64,000 nucleotides of DNA from Paramecium octaurelia (Eukaryota > Ciliophora > Oligohymenophorea > Peniculida > Parameciidae): the NCBI GenBank assembly GCA_905182995.1, contig CAJJDP010000014.1, positions 584,711-648,710 on the forward strand, written 5' to 3'. Below are positions 49,359 to 62,811 of this stretch, piece by piece (the stretch's first letter is position 1; each line of letters begins with the position of its first letter). The notes beneath the pieces are model-generated. The model ran no database searches and was not told where the DNA came from. It saw nothing but the letters and a program-made list of their open reading frames with translations. The translations under genes and the position numbers were made by a program.

Positions 49359-51722
49359 ATGAATTAAGAGGAAAATGTGTAGTAATATGTTTCAAATAAA
49401 TCCAAAGAATACAAAGAAGAGTGCAGACAACTCTTAGAACGAATTGTAGCTCTGTAACTCAAAGTATTTAAAGCTCCAGACCTCTATGTCAAAGAAGTCT
49501 TAAATGTTGTCGAATAATATAAATAAGTATGTACATAATCAATTTCTTTAGTAATTTGAATTGGTTAAATAAAACCCAGGTTAAAGTAATGGCAAATTTA
49601 GCATAATTGCCTAATTTCTATCAAAGGTTGCTGTTTATTATAAAACAGACATGAAATTTTACATAGAAGATTTAATGGAACTTATCAACCATTTTTAAAA
49701 TACTTTGAATTAAGGCTTAAGAAAAAAAATCATCTTTTGTTTATTAAGATTAAGAGGCAAAAATTTAATTGAACCTTATAGAATGATTGTATTTTTAATG
49801 AAATTGTTTAACTGCTAAGATAAGGATTTAAGAAGAATTATTTTTAGATTTATTATTAAAGACATTAAATAATTTAATAAGAAACATAGAAATGAAACAT
49901 TAAATAAATAAATTTAGGTATAAATATATATATCCTTAGAATTTCATAATTGATTTAATTAAGAAATCATAAGAAAATATAGCTAAACGAGCTATTTAAA
50001 TAATGATTGAATTATATAAAAAAAATATATGGAAAGATAATAAGTGTGTGAATATAATTGCACAAGGTTGCTTTAATTAAAATTACAAAATTAAATTATT
50101 GGCTTGTTATTTCTTAATAGAAACAACTGAAACTCATGTTGAGATTGAATCATCAGAGGATGAAGCCGATAAATATATTTAAAAAAAAGGGAAAAATAAA
50201 TGTGTTAAACCTACTAAGGCCAGAGAACATAGAGTTGAAAGAGAAAAGAAAATGGCAGATAAGAAATAAAGGAAGAAGTTGTAACGATTTAATAGCGGTG
50301 GAGGATTCTTTGCTTTAGATTAAATATATTCCCCCTAAGATTTTGCTGAAAGATTATTTGATAATTTAAAAAAACATGATAGTGAAAGATTCTCTGTTAA
50401 ATTGGCTATGATGCATTTGATATCCAGATTAATTCACAGACATAAATTACTATTAATACCTTTTTATACTTACATTCAAAAGCATTTATACCCAAATAGT
50501 AAGGATGTGGCAAAGTTATTCGCTTATCTAGCTGAATCTATACACGATTAAATTCCAAAGGAGGACTTATAACCAACTGTCAGACATTTAATTGATCAAT
50601 TTGTTAACGATAGGTGTTAAGAATTAACCTTGACTATGGGTTTAAGAGGAATATACGAAATATTATAGAAGCACCCAAAGATTTTGGATAAAGAAAATAT
50701 TACTTATCTAATTCATTACATCAAATATAAAAATAGAAATGTCAGTTAAGCTGCAAGATCCATATTGAATCATTTCAAAGATACAAATCCTTAATTATTA
50801 GATAAAAGATTGAGAGGTAATAAATGGAAGAGTACAGAAGAATTGGATGGTGAATTTGATGATAATTTTATTTAACAAATTACAGTAGGTATAGATGGCG
50901 CTGAACTATTGCAATAAGAAGAAGAGGAGAAATTGAACAAAAAATTTGATATTCCTATCTATTGTGATAGAATATTGACGGACGAGGATTTTAAAAGAAT
51001 TAGAGCATTGAAAAGAAAGAAGGAAGCTGAAATTGAATAAAATAAACTTTAAGAAAAATAATAAAAAAATTAATATATTGAATAAGAAGTAGAAGATGAT
51101 GAAGATTTTATAGACGATGATGATGAGAATGATCAAGATGATATTTCAGATATTAGTGGGGATAGTGCTGAATTAGATGATAACGCAAATGAAAATGAAG
51201 AATGGGAAGATGAAAGTATTGATGATGAAGATATTGATGATGACGATATTAAACCTGATAGTAAAATCACAAAAGAATAGAATAAAAATAGGAGGTAATC
51301 TTTATCAGATTTGGAAGAAGAAGACTCTGTTTAAGAGTATTATTCAGATGAAAGTAAAGTATCAGATGAGAATCCTCATGGTTATGTAAGAGAGGAGGAT
51401 ATAATGAGATATAGAAAAACTAAATCAGAATAAAAGCATGAAAAGTTAGAAGAATTGAAAAATGGAACCAAAGAAAAATGGTAATTTTATGATTTATCGT
51501 TTAAGGTATTAAGGTCCTAATAAAAAGAAATCAGAATTTGCTTCAACATCAAACAAAGAAAAATAAAAGAATAAGCCATTATAAATGATGAGAGCAAAGA
51601 AAGTTGAGTAAAAGAATAAAGAATCAAGAATTAAAAGCAAAATAAAGGACTTGAAAAATAAATTAGGACATGTTAGAAGTGGAAAATAGGCTTAAAGGTT
51701 GAAAAAATAGAAACTTAAATGA
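49359..51722 (+). CDS. SDA1: SDA1 ribosome-biogenesis protein
   Basis: 763 residues with introns at 49527-49551, 49918-49939 and 51481-51505. It follows SDA1/SDAD1 through its length: VALQLKVFKAP and FLSKVAVYYK at the start, IMIELYKKNIWKDNKCVNII, then PQDFAERLFDNLKKH and VKLAMMHLISRLIHRH, YIKYKNRNVSQAARS, and LRGK before a long acidic region, ending in a Lys-rich nuclear tail (PNKKKSEFASTSNKEK). SDA1 is needed for 60S subunit maturation and export and for cell-cycle progression. The split acidic and basic tail is normal for the family. Confidence 0.93.
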
Positions 51723-51947
51723 TTTTATGTGTATAATATGATGAATTAATTATATGATCTCAAATATAAAAACATAGGATGTAAAACTGATTGCCTCATA
51801 TTTAAAGATTTGTAAGTACATGATATTTTCGAGATAATGGCTAATAATTTTGATAAAGTTTAAGGAAAGAGAATAATTTGAAAAAAATAAATTCACTGTT
51901 ATTGTAGAGGGTCAGATGTCATTAATAAAAAATGTTATTTATTAATT

Positions 51948-54900
51948 TCATTATAGAAATAATTTCTCATATTCTAATCTATAGTTATCATAAAGAGCCA
52001 TGCTCTCATTATCATCATTATCATCCTGGATTTATAACTTCCAACAACCGTTGCAATTATCATATGTAAAAAACATAGCTTCGTTCTCTATTACCTAAAT
52101 ACCTTTAGGTATATATTCTCTTTATGGAAAGGATACTCTTACATGTTAAATATGTTCAATTATTTATTTGACTATTGTTCCGGTTGCTAATGAGATGATG
52201 TAAATTCCTTAAGGCAAATGCACAAACAAGTAGCTTACCATGAAAGGGTAGTAATTATCAACGATATCAAATTCAACTCTATCTGTTGATGCTTCTATGA
52301 ATGGCCTTAGTTTCTTAAGTTTAAAATTTTGAGTATTAATAGCCAAGAATTCAATTTAGAAGATATCTGGATTGATGATATGGGGTTTTATGATTTCTAG
52401 ATATATGTATTTATTGACTAAGGAGGGTTTAGCTAAAGCAATAAATCCTTCGCTCTCTGTAGCTTTGTAATCTTGAGTATATCCTTCTATCATTTATTTA
52501 GTAGCTATAATAATAATATCATAAATAGAATACCATGATTTACTCTAATAATTTCGAAGATTTCAGTATCTCCATCTTAAGGGAGTTCATTATAGCAAAT
52601 AATTAATTCATTAACTCCATCTTTCAAAGGCTTTTCTGATAATTTAATCCATTCATCTGGACTATTAAATAGTTCTGCATATTTTTGATATCCTTCTTAA
52701 ACTTCATTATCTGTGTTCTCATCTGGAAAATATTTTTTTCTTTCAGTAGTATCAGGTGTGAATTGGGTTTCTGTCATTTAGATTTTATATTTGGATTTAG
52801 GTCTAAAAGATCTTTTTCTTAAATCATAATATCCTGTATCATATTCCCATAAATTAACATAACCTCCTTTGTCAATAGTTAATATTTTTTCTGGTTCTTC
52901 TAAGAACCCAATATAAACTATCTCTTGTCTATGATTCTCGAAAAATTCTCTAAAAACATGTGGATTCTTGCCCTCATGTTCTTCTTATATTTGTAGATTT
53001 AGAAAGTTTTCGTTAGGGAATTGTTCATCCTCATTGACTATGATTCTAGTATTCAAAATATTGTGAATTGGAAATTTGTAATTTTGTCCATTAAACATGT
53101 CAACATTACTATTATATTTCATAATCGTTCCATTATTACTTCCTACCATTAAAGTTGGTTATAAGCAAGAAAATGTAATTGAGGGATGAAATATGCTGTG
53201 TGTTAAAATCTATCTCTTCTCCTCCTATTTCTTATTTCTAGCCAAGAAATCATTATTTAGAGTGAAATATTAAACGTAGAACATTGGTTGATATCCTTCT
53301 GGCAAAGACTCAATGCCTTTTAATTGCTCTTTGGGAATATTCACTTTTAAGTTATATCCCATATAACATACTCTAATCAACCCAGATTCATCTAATATTA
53401 ATAAATGTCCGACATTATCCATTCCAAATTATACATCCGTAATTTTTGATTTTGTGAATGATGGAACTATTCCACTTATTATAGCAGGACCTGAAGTAGT
53501 GTCATACAAAGCTACTTCTCCATTTGACATTCCTATTATTAACATATCTTTAAAGGGGGACAACACTATATGAGTGATACCTGCTTTAATATTACTATAA
53601 TGGTTTTTAAATGTTTAATGAACGAATGACACTTTTTCCCAATACTATATCTCATAAGCCTTAATCTTTTCCAACCCCAAAGTAGGTACGCATTGAAATT
53701 CTTCTGGATCAAGTATATTGATATCAGATTCGTCTATTTCTTCGTCCTAGCGAACTTCCTTCTTGTCTTCTTCCTTATCTAATTATTTTAACTGTTTCTT
53801 CTCCCTCATTATTTTTAATAATTCATCCGTATTGTAATTTTTCTTCCCTTTCTTTACTTTATTCCATTAGATTTCATTCTTATTCTTGAAATTGAATTTC
53901 AAATCAGTTATGTTTTTCTCCATATTCTCTCCTCTTAAATCGTAATACAATTTCTTAATTTAATCGATTGGATTAGCTGTATTCCTTTCATATTTTACTG
54001 AATTCACAATAATATTCAAAGCTACTGATTATGCTAATAGATTAACAACTGCTATTTCATTAGCTGCTTCTCTTTATACTTTTCTCATTACTCTAGCAAA
54101 TATCTTGTCAGCTTCCTCCTCTAGAAATTCTCTATCAATTAGATAGTTTTAAGTTCTCTTTAAATTTTTCCCCTTTTAATTATAATCTTTTCTTTATTAT
54201 TTGAGCATATGCATACGATTCTCTCTCTCCAAGATTTTTCGTAATGAATTATCCACTACATAATCCACTATCTTTCGACAAATGAATAGAGATTCAGCAT
54301 TTCTCTAATTTTTAATTAAATTTCTTATACTGTATTTAGGTATTATTTTATCTCTCCATTATATGGTCTATCTTAAACTTCAATATTGTATTACTCTTCC
54401 TTTATTTATTCTATTCTTTTAATTCCATCTTATAAAAATCTTTAATCATCTCAAAATATACCTTTTATTCTTCTTAGCAATGTTGTTTAAATTATAGTTT
54501 AATCTATACTCGTCTAACTTCTCTTCATCCATTATAATATTCTTTTTCAGTATTTCCAATGGCGGTGCATTTCCTAGCTCTATCTAAGTTAGGAAGTCTA
54601 ATCCCTTCTTTTACAATTCTTTATGAAATGCTTTCTCTTTCAATATTCTTTCTTATTGTTCATTTAATTCAAATTTCTTAGAATTTATATCTCTAAGTTT
54701 TTCAGCAGTTTCTAATTTCTTTTTTTCCTTTTCTTATTAAACTTTTTATTGAACTTCCTCATAGATACGATCTCTTTGTCTTTGTTCTTCTTCTCGGTCA
54801 TCCAATATTGCATTCGATAATAAAACCTTATCCCTCTCGCTTATCAACTATTAAGGTATTCCCCTTCTATTTAATGCATTTTCAAGCATTTTCTTGGAAT

Positions 54901-55453
54901 TTATATCCTTTTTCTCTGCGACTTCCCTTATAGCTGCCAATTCTAATTATATTCTCTCATACTCATCATTCTTCTTCTTTTATGCCTCTATTAATTTCTC
55001 CATCTCTATTTTTTTTCTCACTATTTTTTCTACATCAAATTCCTTAGCCAATAAAAATTACTCTTTCAATTTATCAACCTCATCTTTGTAATCTTATTCA
55101 ATTCTCCTCTTTAAAGCTATCAATTTGTGTTTTTCTTCATATTCATCAAAAGATGGTTAATTAATTAATTCCTCTAATTTTGTTGCTAATCTCTTCTGTT
55201 CTTCTTCTATTTTTTACAATTTTCTCTTTTAAATCACCTGTTCCTAATATTCAGCCTCTTATTTCATCTACTACCATTATTTATTTAAATTCTAAGCCTT
55301 CATGAGTTCTTCATAATCAGCATTTAACTCCTCCTCTTAAGGAACTTAATATAATTACTATTTAATATCCTTTTAGATTTCACTCTCTTTTTGATTGGAC
55401 ATTATTAACAAAGCCGTATCTGCAAATCTTGATGGAGGCCTTTTTTTCGACAT
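51948..55453 (-). CDS. Large coiled-coil protein with WD40-like C-terminal region
   Basis: 1143 residues with introns at 54440-54461 (22 nt), 54372-54394 (23 nt) and 52505-52533 (29 nt). The first ~600 residues are mostly charged coiled coil (ERIQLELAAIREVAEKKD, EEVQQKVQQEKEKKKLE). The C-terminal half contains propeller-like repeats (THIVLSPFKDMLIIGMSNGE, KILTIDKGGYVNLWEYD), then a beta-rich end. The order (coil, then WD40) and the charged start are reminiscent of axonemal or intermediate-chain-like proteins, which would fit a ciliate, but I do not recognise the family. Confidence 0.8.
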
Positions 55454-56004
55454 CAAAAATTAGATGGTCTTTTTGTATTATAAAAATTACTAAAAAATAT
55501 AATTATTTCATTATATGAACAGTTAAGATTTTATGATTTCAGCTGCCAATATATATTTACAACCTTTAAAGTTTTCGAGAATTTATTCATTACTAATAAA
55601 TCAAAATAATAACCCAAACATCTTTAATCTTTGATTTTTTTAATCTACTAATAATATTTTGGTATTTATTTGAATGCAAATAACAGCTTAGGGCTTCCCA
55701 AAAAATCCAATCAGGATATAAAAATATTGTCAAAAAACAATAACCAGAAGAATTTCAAGATAATAATATTATTCACATTTCACTATTATTAATCAAGGAT
55801 TATTAAATAACATAGCATTATATAAGTTTTAACAAAACTTCAATAAATGAACATTTTGCTTTAAACAAAATTGCATAATATAATTTGATTATTAGTACGG
55901 TGGCCATGTCGTCTAAATTGCATAAAATTTTGTTTATAGATACAATTTTAATTGATTTCAAGCATATAATTTTAATAATTATTTATTAAATTGATTAGAA
56001 GAAG
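55454..56004. other. divergent intergenic region
   Basis: About 550 bp between two divergent genes. An ATG at 55906 is in frame with the downstream small gene and could be an alternative start, with the first part then reading as hydrophobic residues. Otherwise empty. Confidence 0.45.
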
Positions 56005-56356
56005 ATGGTATATATGTTAAATTAATACTTAGGATGGTGAAGATGAAATGCAGAAATAGGCGAGATTAATGGCTGAGAAATATAAGGATGGACCCAAAAA
56101 GAAAGGAGCATTAGTGAAAAAAACTTAAGAAGTATTTCTTTAATAATTACACATTAGAGAACATAATTTGACTCGGCCACGCATGAAATGTAAAAATAAG
56201 CATAGCAACATCCTCCTAAATGATGATTCAATTATTAATACAGAATTATTTAATGATTTAATCTCTTTTCCATAAGCCTCATTATAATTTAAGATTGTTC
56301 TAAGCGATCACAAAATTATCGTTTAAATTTTAAGAAAATCCCTTATGAAATTATGA
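56005..56356 (+). CDS. Small protein with an intron directly after the start codon
   Basis: 108 residues if a 25-nt intron (56008-56032, GTATAT...TTAG) is removed straight after the ATG. It begins MDGEDEMQKQARLMAEKYKD, basic after that (GPKKKGALVKK), with no domain I know. An upstream in-frame ATG at 55906 gives a longer alternative. The intron placement restores the only good start context. Confidence 0.5.
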
Positions 56357-56976
56357 CTCCATAGGTGGTATCAAGCAAACTATTTCTGACTTTAATGCTA
56401 TCAAATTATCTAAATTTTCTGATTTGCAACAATAAACGATTAGATTGTTGCAATCCATATTTTTCTATTCTCAATCATTTTCCTTCTTATTTTGTGTTAA
56501 ATCTACTTATGAGTATTCGCAGATTTAAGAAGGAATCTATAGAAATCTTATAATTTAAATGAATTTACTTAAAAAAAATATTTTTTTATCGAAAAAACCT
56601 CTCAAGTGCGTTTAGATTTTCTACTTTCTGAATGCCTTATTTTTTGATCTCATATTTATCTCTTTACCCTATTTAATGCAAAATCAAATTAGATTGGAAG
56701 TTATTTCATTTAAATTCAATCACAAGCTTAAACAATTGGAATAGTTTTCAGTTAAGTTTCAACATTTATCAATAAAAAATTGAATATATATTTGTAAGAC
56801 GAATCTTTGTAGTTGATTATATTTTTAATAATTAATCAATATATTTTATGATTAAAAATTTGAAATAATGTGTTAATATCCACAACTGAATTACACTATG
56901 AAGATTCTATTATGTTTTAGAAAAAATAATAGGAATTAATGGTTGACTAATTGATTTATTAGATATTTCAAACAAA
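56357..56976. other. AT-rich gap
   Basis: About 620 bp. A minus-strand ATG frame of roughly 60 codons (near 56440-56650) is Lys-rich and could be a small gene or chance. I would not annotate it. Confidence 0.35.
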
Positions 56977-56988
56977 TTCATTTTTACA

Positions 56989-57983
56989 TCAATCATAATG
57001 AGCCATTCTAGAATAGAAGTTTCCTTCCTATTTTTTAGTTGGGTGGAAGCACAAACACAATACACATGTTATGCATAAAATCATTATGAAACATACACTA
57101 ACAGCTACGGCGCCAATATAGATACATATGTCTTTTGCAAATCCTGTTATTGCCCCATAGCAGTTATCTCTATAAGTATGATTACAACTAATTACTTTGG
57201 AGTTCCTGCATTAACATCTGAAAAAATATAAATTTAATAAGGAAGACACCATCCTGAACAAGAAAATTATTCTTCAATAGACTTTAAGTATTCTGCTTCC
57301 TCATCGTAATCAGATTTATAATCATTATATTATTAACATTATTGTATCCTTATGGGCTAAATAGTATAAATGATATACTAAGTCTGCATTTGAATTTGAA
57401 TAAAATTGAACTGATTAAGATGTGTTATCTGTCATACTTCCAGTATAATAACATTGACAACCAGGAGCATTTTGGTAGATTGTTTTACAAAATACAGCCT
57501 CGGCTTCGGCATATACATTATTCAAAGTAGCAGATCCAGTAAAATACTCTGATTAGAAGCATTATTCATCTTTAAATTATATAAAGCATTTTATACCTGA
57601 AAATATATCTATCCAATGAGCTGACTATCCAAGACTAAATCCAAGAATCGCAAGACCCAGAAAAGCTAACGCAAGTAGGAAATTTCCAATATTAAAGCAA
57701 AATAGCAGTGTTCCAATTCTTTTCCATCCTCCTATTATTCCGCAAATTCCAAAAAGTATTAATATACTGCTAAATATATATAATGCTATTAATATTCCGT
57801 CTGAAGGTTTAGACTTAACTTATAATATAGGTTTACATTTGTAAATTCATCTAAATAGTCTAAATATTATCTCTGATCGACATTTATGACGATTGTTCCA
57901 ATTAACGAAGATACTCCTACAATTAGTATTATCCATGCTTAGAACTAAACAGAAAACTTTAAGCAGCCCAAAGGTAAGCACAT
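56989..57983 (-). CDS. Tetraspanin-like four-pass membrane protein (copy 1)
   Basis: 298 residues with introns at 57814-57836 (23 nt), 57570-57596 (27 nt), 57357-57378 (22 nt) and 57170-57195 (26 nt). An N-terminal hydrophobic segment (AWIILIVGVSSLIGTIVI), a short loop, two adjacent segments (ILIALYIFSSILILFGICG and LLFCFNIGNFLLALAFLGL), a long Cys-rich extracellular loop (CQCYY, FSCSGWCLPY, NCYG) and a final segment (IGAVAVSVCFIMILCITCV). The 4-TM layout with a Cys-rich large loop fits tetraspanins, though the CCG motif is altered to CSGWC. Tetraspanins organise membrane domains. Confidence 0.8.
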
Positions 57984-58379
57984 TTTATTAATTAATTTAA
58001 TGTAACATCTCAATCATTTCTTAATTTATATTTCCATTTTATGTTAAATTAATAGTAATTAGAAAAAATCTATAATTTATACCATTTTTTTTTAAATAAT
58101 AAATCATTACAATTCGTTTGGAAGTGCTTAAAGTTGATTCCCACTTATGATTGATTATGAAATAATCGAAAAATTTCTGTTATTGGCTTGGTTTTAAATT
58201 TCAAACTTTAAAATGAGTTAGAAATTTTTAATATTAAAAAGACGATAAACACTATCATTTGATTTTCACGCAATTATTCTTTATCTATTGAAAGATAAAA
58301 AGACTTAATAATACTTTGTGAATATTTAAACAAACCATAATAATCTATATTGAATATATATATTTTNTTCATTTTTACA

Positions 58380-59374
58380 TCAATCATAATGAGCCATTCT
58401 AGAATAGAAGTTTCCTTCCTATTTTTTAGTTGGGTGGAAGCACAAACACAATACACATGTTATGCATAAAATCATTATGAAACATACACTAACAGCTACG
58501 GCGCCAATATAGATACATATGTCTTTTGCAAATCCTGTTATTGCCCCATAGCAGTTATCTCTATAAGTATGATTACAACTAATTACTTTGGAGTTCCTGC
58601 ATTAACATCTGAAAAAATATAAATTTAATAAGGAAGACACCATCCTGAACAAGAAAATTATTCTTCAATAGACTTTAAGTATTCTGCTTCCTCATCGTAA
58701 TCAGATTTATAATCATTATATTATTAACATTATTGTATCCTTATGGGCTAAATAGTATAAATGATATACTAAGTCTGCATTTGAATTTGAATAAAATTGA
58801 ACTGATTAAGATGTGTTATCTGTCATACTTCCAGTATAATAACATTGACAACCAGGAGCATTTTGGTAGATTGTTTTACAAAATACAGCCTCGGCTTCGG
58901 CATATACATTATTCAAAGTAGCAGATCCAGTAAAATACTCTGATTAGAAGCATTATTCATCTTTAAATTATATAAAGCATTTTATACCTGAAAATATATC
59001 TATCCAATGAGCTGACTATCCAAGACTAAATCCAAGAATCGCAAGACCCAGAAAAGCTAACGCAAGTAGGAAATTTCCAATATTAAAGCAAAATAGCAGT
59101 GTTCCAATTCTTTTCCATCCTCCTATTATTCCGCAAATTCCAAAAAGTATTAATATACTGCTAAATATATATAATGCTATTAATATTCCGTCTGAAGGTT
59201 TAGACTTAACTTATAATATAGGTTTACATTTGTAAATTCATCTAAATAGTCTAAATATTATCTCTGATCGACATTTATGACGATTGTTCCAATTAACGAA
59301 GATACTCCTACAATTAGTATTATCCATGCTTAGAACTAAACAGAAAACTTTAAGCAGCCCAAAGGTAAGCACAT
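58380..59374 (-). CDS. Tetraspanin-like four-pass membrane protein (copy 2, identical)
   Basis: Identical to the gene at 56989-57983, 1391 bp further on, with the same introns. Identity including introns and flanks makes an assembly duplicate far more likely than a recent tandem duplication. Count it as one gene unless read depth says otherwise. Confidence 0.6.
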
Positions 59375-62300
59375 TTTATTAATTAATTTAATGTAACATC
59401 TCAATCATTTCTTAATTTATATTTCCATTTTATGTTAAATTAATAGTAATTAGAAAAAATCTATAATTTATACCATTTTTTTTTAAATAATAAATCATTA
59501 CAATTCGTTTGGAAGTGCTTAAAGTTGATTCCCACTTATGATTGATTATGAAATAATCGAAAAATTTCTGTTATTGGCTTGGTTTTAAATTTCAAACTTT
59601 AAAATGAGTTAGAAATTTTTAATATTAAAAAGACGATAAACACTATCATTTGATTTTCACGCAATTATTCTTTATCTATTGAAAGATAAAAAGACTTAAT
59701 AATACTTTGTGAATATTTAAACAAACCATAATAATCTATATTGAATATATATATTTTGTATAATGTTAAAATTTTGGATATAATAAAGATTTTAATATCA
59801 AGCTTTGAATTTTAAATTTGTTAAACGAAACACATTGTTTTCTCGGTAATAAATATCTATATATTTTTTAATATGGTTTCTATAAGTCTAAACTCAATAA
59901 TTATTGGTTCAAATACTTTTTAAATCAATGTTCATAATCAGGTCTATTCCTTATTGAGCATAGCTATATTAATTTCCGAGACTTAATATGCTAGAAAGTT
60001 TCAGTATTATATTTTATATTTTTTCTATTATTGAAATCCTTTGATTTACCAAAATTTTTAAGATTTAAATTATGTCCCAGAACAAATTATAAATGGACTT
60101 TATGATGTTAAAATAATTTAATTTATCTTAATTCGTTTTTTTATTTGGAATTAAGCATTACACTTTGGATGGTATTATATGTTTTTCTAAACTAAAGATA
60201 AAAGATTGTAATAGATTAATTTATATTAAAACAGGTTATGGTTTCTTTATATTGATGAATGTGTTATAAAACCTTTTTTCATCACAAAAGACTATATAAT
60301 CCACTTTATAATGATTGTTCCTATTTCAAGGTTATAAAATATGATAACGAAGAACTCAAATAGTGAAAAAACGAATATTAATAAGAAAAATAATTGGATA
60401 AAGTTTTAACATAAATTTTGTATTACAGATATTATACTCCATTATTTTTTGGGCTTTAAACAATAAGCTCAAGATAATGATAATGTATATAAATTATTTT
60501 ATTATCTCGTCCTACTTTTTTCCCTTTATTCAGAATGACAGGGTTATTTGTCAGAACTTTAAAAATTCATTTTTATCAGCTCGATTATTGCTAATTATGT
60601 ATTTATTCCTAAATATTAATTTTTCCGAAAGCAATTCACAAAAAAAATTATAATAATTTATGGTTTTTGATAAAATACATCATACAACATATATAATTAA
60701 GTATAAAACTATTTGTGTATAAATAGTTAATTTCAACCAACTCAATATTTTAAGCTTTTGTGATTCAAAATTCAAACTTTATAACACAAATCAATTAATT
60801 CTGATTGTTTAAAATACAAAAAATAGTTAAAATTAGTTTTCATAAAATAACAGAATCTTATTTTACCAGAGGATGGTTTTTAGAAAGATGATTGAAAGAA
60901 GCTTAAGCCATGTTCATTATCAACTTATATATATTTATTTTTTTTTTTATGAGAAAAAAATGAATTTTAAATATTTTAGATCCCAAATCAGATTGCAATA
61001 TCCAAGAATAGAATCAAAAAATTAGAATTCAAACCATTAAGTAAGTCAAAAAGGCCAACTTTTTGAATAATCTACAAGTATATCAATTTACATTATTGAT
61101 TAAATTAAATTGTTATTATGCAAGGTTTATTTTTTTTCGATTCAGATTTATAATTATTGCCATAATCTAGTGGTAATTGAAATAAAAAGAAATTGAATTG
61201 GGAAATAATATAATTTTTCTTAATGAAAGAGATAATAATATNTTGAGCATAGCTATATTAATTTCCGAGACTTAATATGCTAGAAAGTTTCAGTATTATA
61301 TTTTATATTTTTTCTATTATTGAAATCCTTTGATTTACCAAAATTTTTAAGATTTAAATTATGTCCCAGAACAAATTATAAATGGACTTTATGATGTTAA
61401 AATAATTTAATTTATCTTAATTCGTTTTTTTATTTGGAATTAAGCATTACACTTTGGATGGTATTATATGTTTTTCTAAACTAAAGATAAAAGATTGTAA
61501 TAGATTAATTTATATTAAAACAGGTTATGGTTTCTTTATATTGATGAATGTGTTATAAAACCTTTTTTCATCACAAAAGACTATATAATCCACTTTATAA
61601 TGATTGTTCCTATTTCAAGGTTATAAAATATGATAACGAAGAACTCAAATAGTGAAAAAACGAATATTAATAAGAAAAATAATTGGATAAAGTTTTAACA
61701 TAAATTTTGTATTACAGATATTATACTCCATTATTTTTTGGGCTTTAAACAATAAGCTCAAGATAATGATAATGTATATAAATTATTTTATTATCTCGTC
61801 CTACTTTTTTCCCTTTATTCAGAATGACAGGGTTATTTGTCAGAACTTTAAAAATTCATTTTTATCAGCTCGATTATTGCTAATTATGTATTTATTCCTA
61901 AATATTAATTTTTCCGAAAGCAATTCACAAAAAAAATTATAATAATTTATGGTTTTTGATAAAATACATCATACAACATATATAATTAAGTATAAAACTA
62001 TTTGTGTATAAATAGTTAATTTCAACCAACTCAATATTTTAAGCTTTTGTGATTCAAAATTCAAACTTTATAACACAAATCAATTAATTCTGATTGTTTA
62101 AAATACAAAAAATAGTTAAAATTAGTTTTCATAAAATAACAGAATCTTATTTTACCAGAGGATGGTTTTTAGAAAGATGATTGAAAGAAGCTTAAGCCAT
62201 GTTCATTATCAACTTATATATATTTATTTTTTTTTTTATGAGAAAAAAATGAATTTTAAATATTTTAGATCCCAAATCAGATTGCAATATCCAAGAATAG

Positions 62301-62811
62301 AATCAAAAAATTAGAATTCAAACCATTAAGTAAGTCAAAAAGGCCAACTTTTTGAATAATCTACAAGTATATCAATTTACATTATTGATTAAATTAAATT
62401 GTTATTATGCAAGGTTTATTTTTTTTCGATTCAGATTTATAATTATTGCCATAATCTAGTGGTAATTGAAATAAAAAGAAATTGAATTGGGAAATAATAT
62501 AATTTTTCTTAATGAAAGAGATAATAATATACCAAGTCAAAAAAAAAGTCTTATTTTATTGACTTAATATATTTCGTATATATTAATTAAAATTATTTGT
62601 TTTTGTATTAATTATATTAAATAGATATCATATGATTTAAATTGCGTAAAGAAGATTAACTATATGAATACTCATTTTATTATTTTATCCATCTTAAAGG
62701 GAGAATGAAATATGATCAATTTTCTTTCTTAACTTAAAAATTATCTATACAAAAGTTTATGCATGATTAATTAAAAATATAAAAAAATTGAATATAATAA
62801 TAATTGTTTGT
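59375..62811. other. gene-poor AT-rich block
   Basis: About 3.4 kb as assembled (about 2.1 kb if both N-split repeats are collapsed) with no gene I can support. The longest ciliate-code frame (60873 to about 61196, repeated at +1289) has a protein-like stretch (KYFRSQIRLQYPRIESKN) flanked by low-complexity sequence; another starts near 60074. Long gaps like this are unusual for this genome. Confidence 0.4.
59954..62530. repeat. perfect 1288-bp direct repeat split by one N (59954-61241 / 61243-62530)
   Basis: Bases 59954-61241 and 61243-62530 appear identical, with one N at 61242. Non-coding apart from weak ORFs. It is the fourth repeat with the same signature. Confidence 0.9.

Larger units (their letters stand above)
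56977..59757. repeat. perfect 1390-bp direct repeat split by one N (56977-58366 / 58368-59757)
   Basis: Bases 56977-58366 and 58368-59757 appear identical, with one N at 58367. Each copy holds a complete tetraspanin-like gene. Same N-split signature as the other three repeats. Confidence 0.9.
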
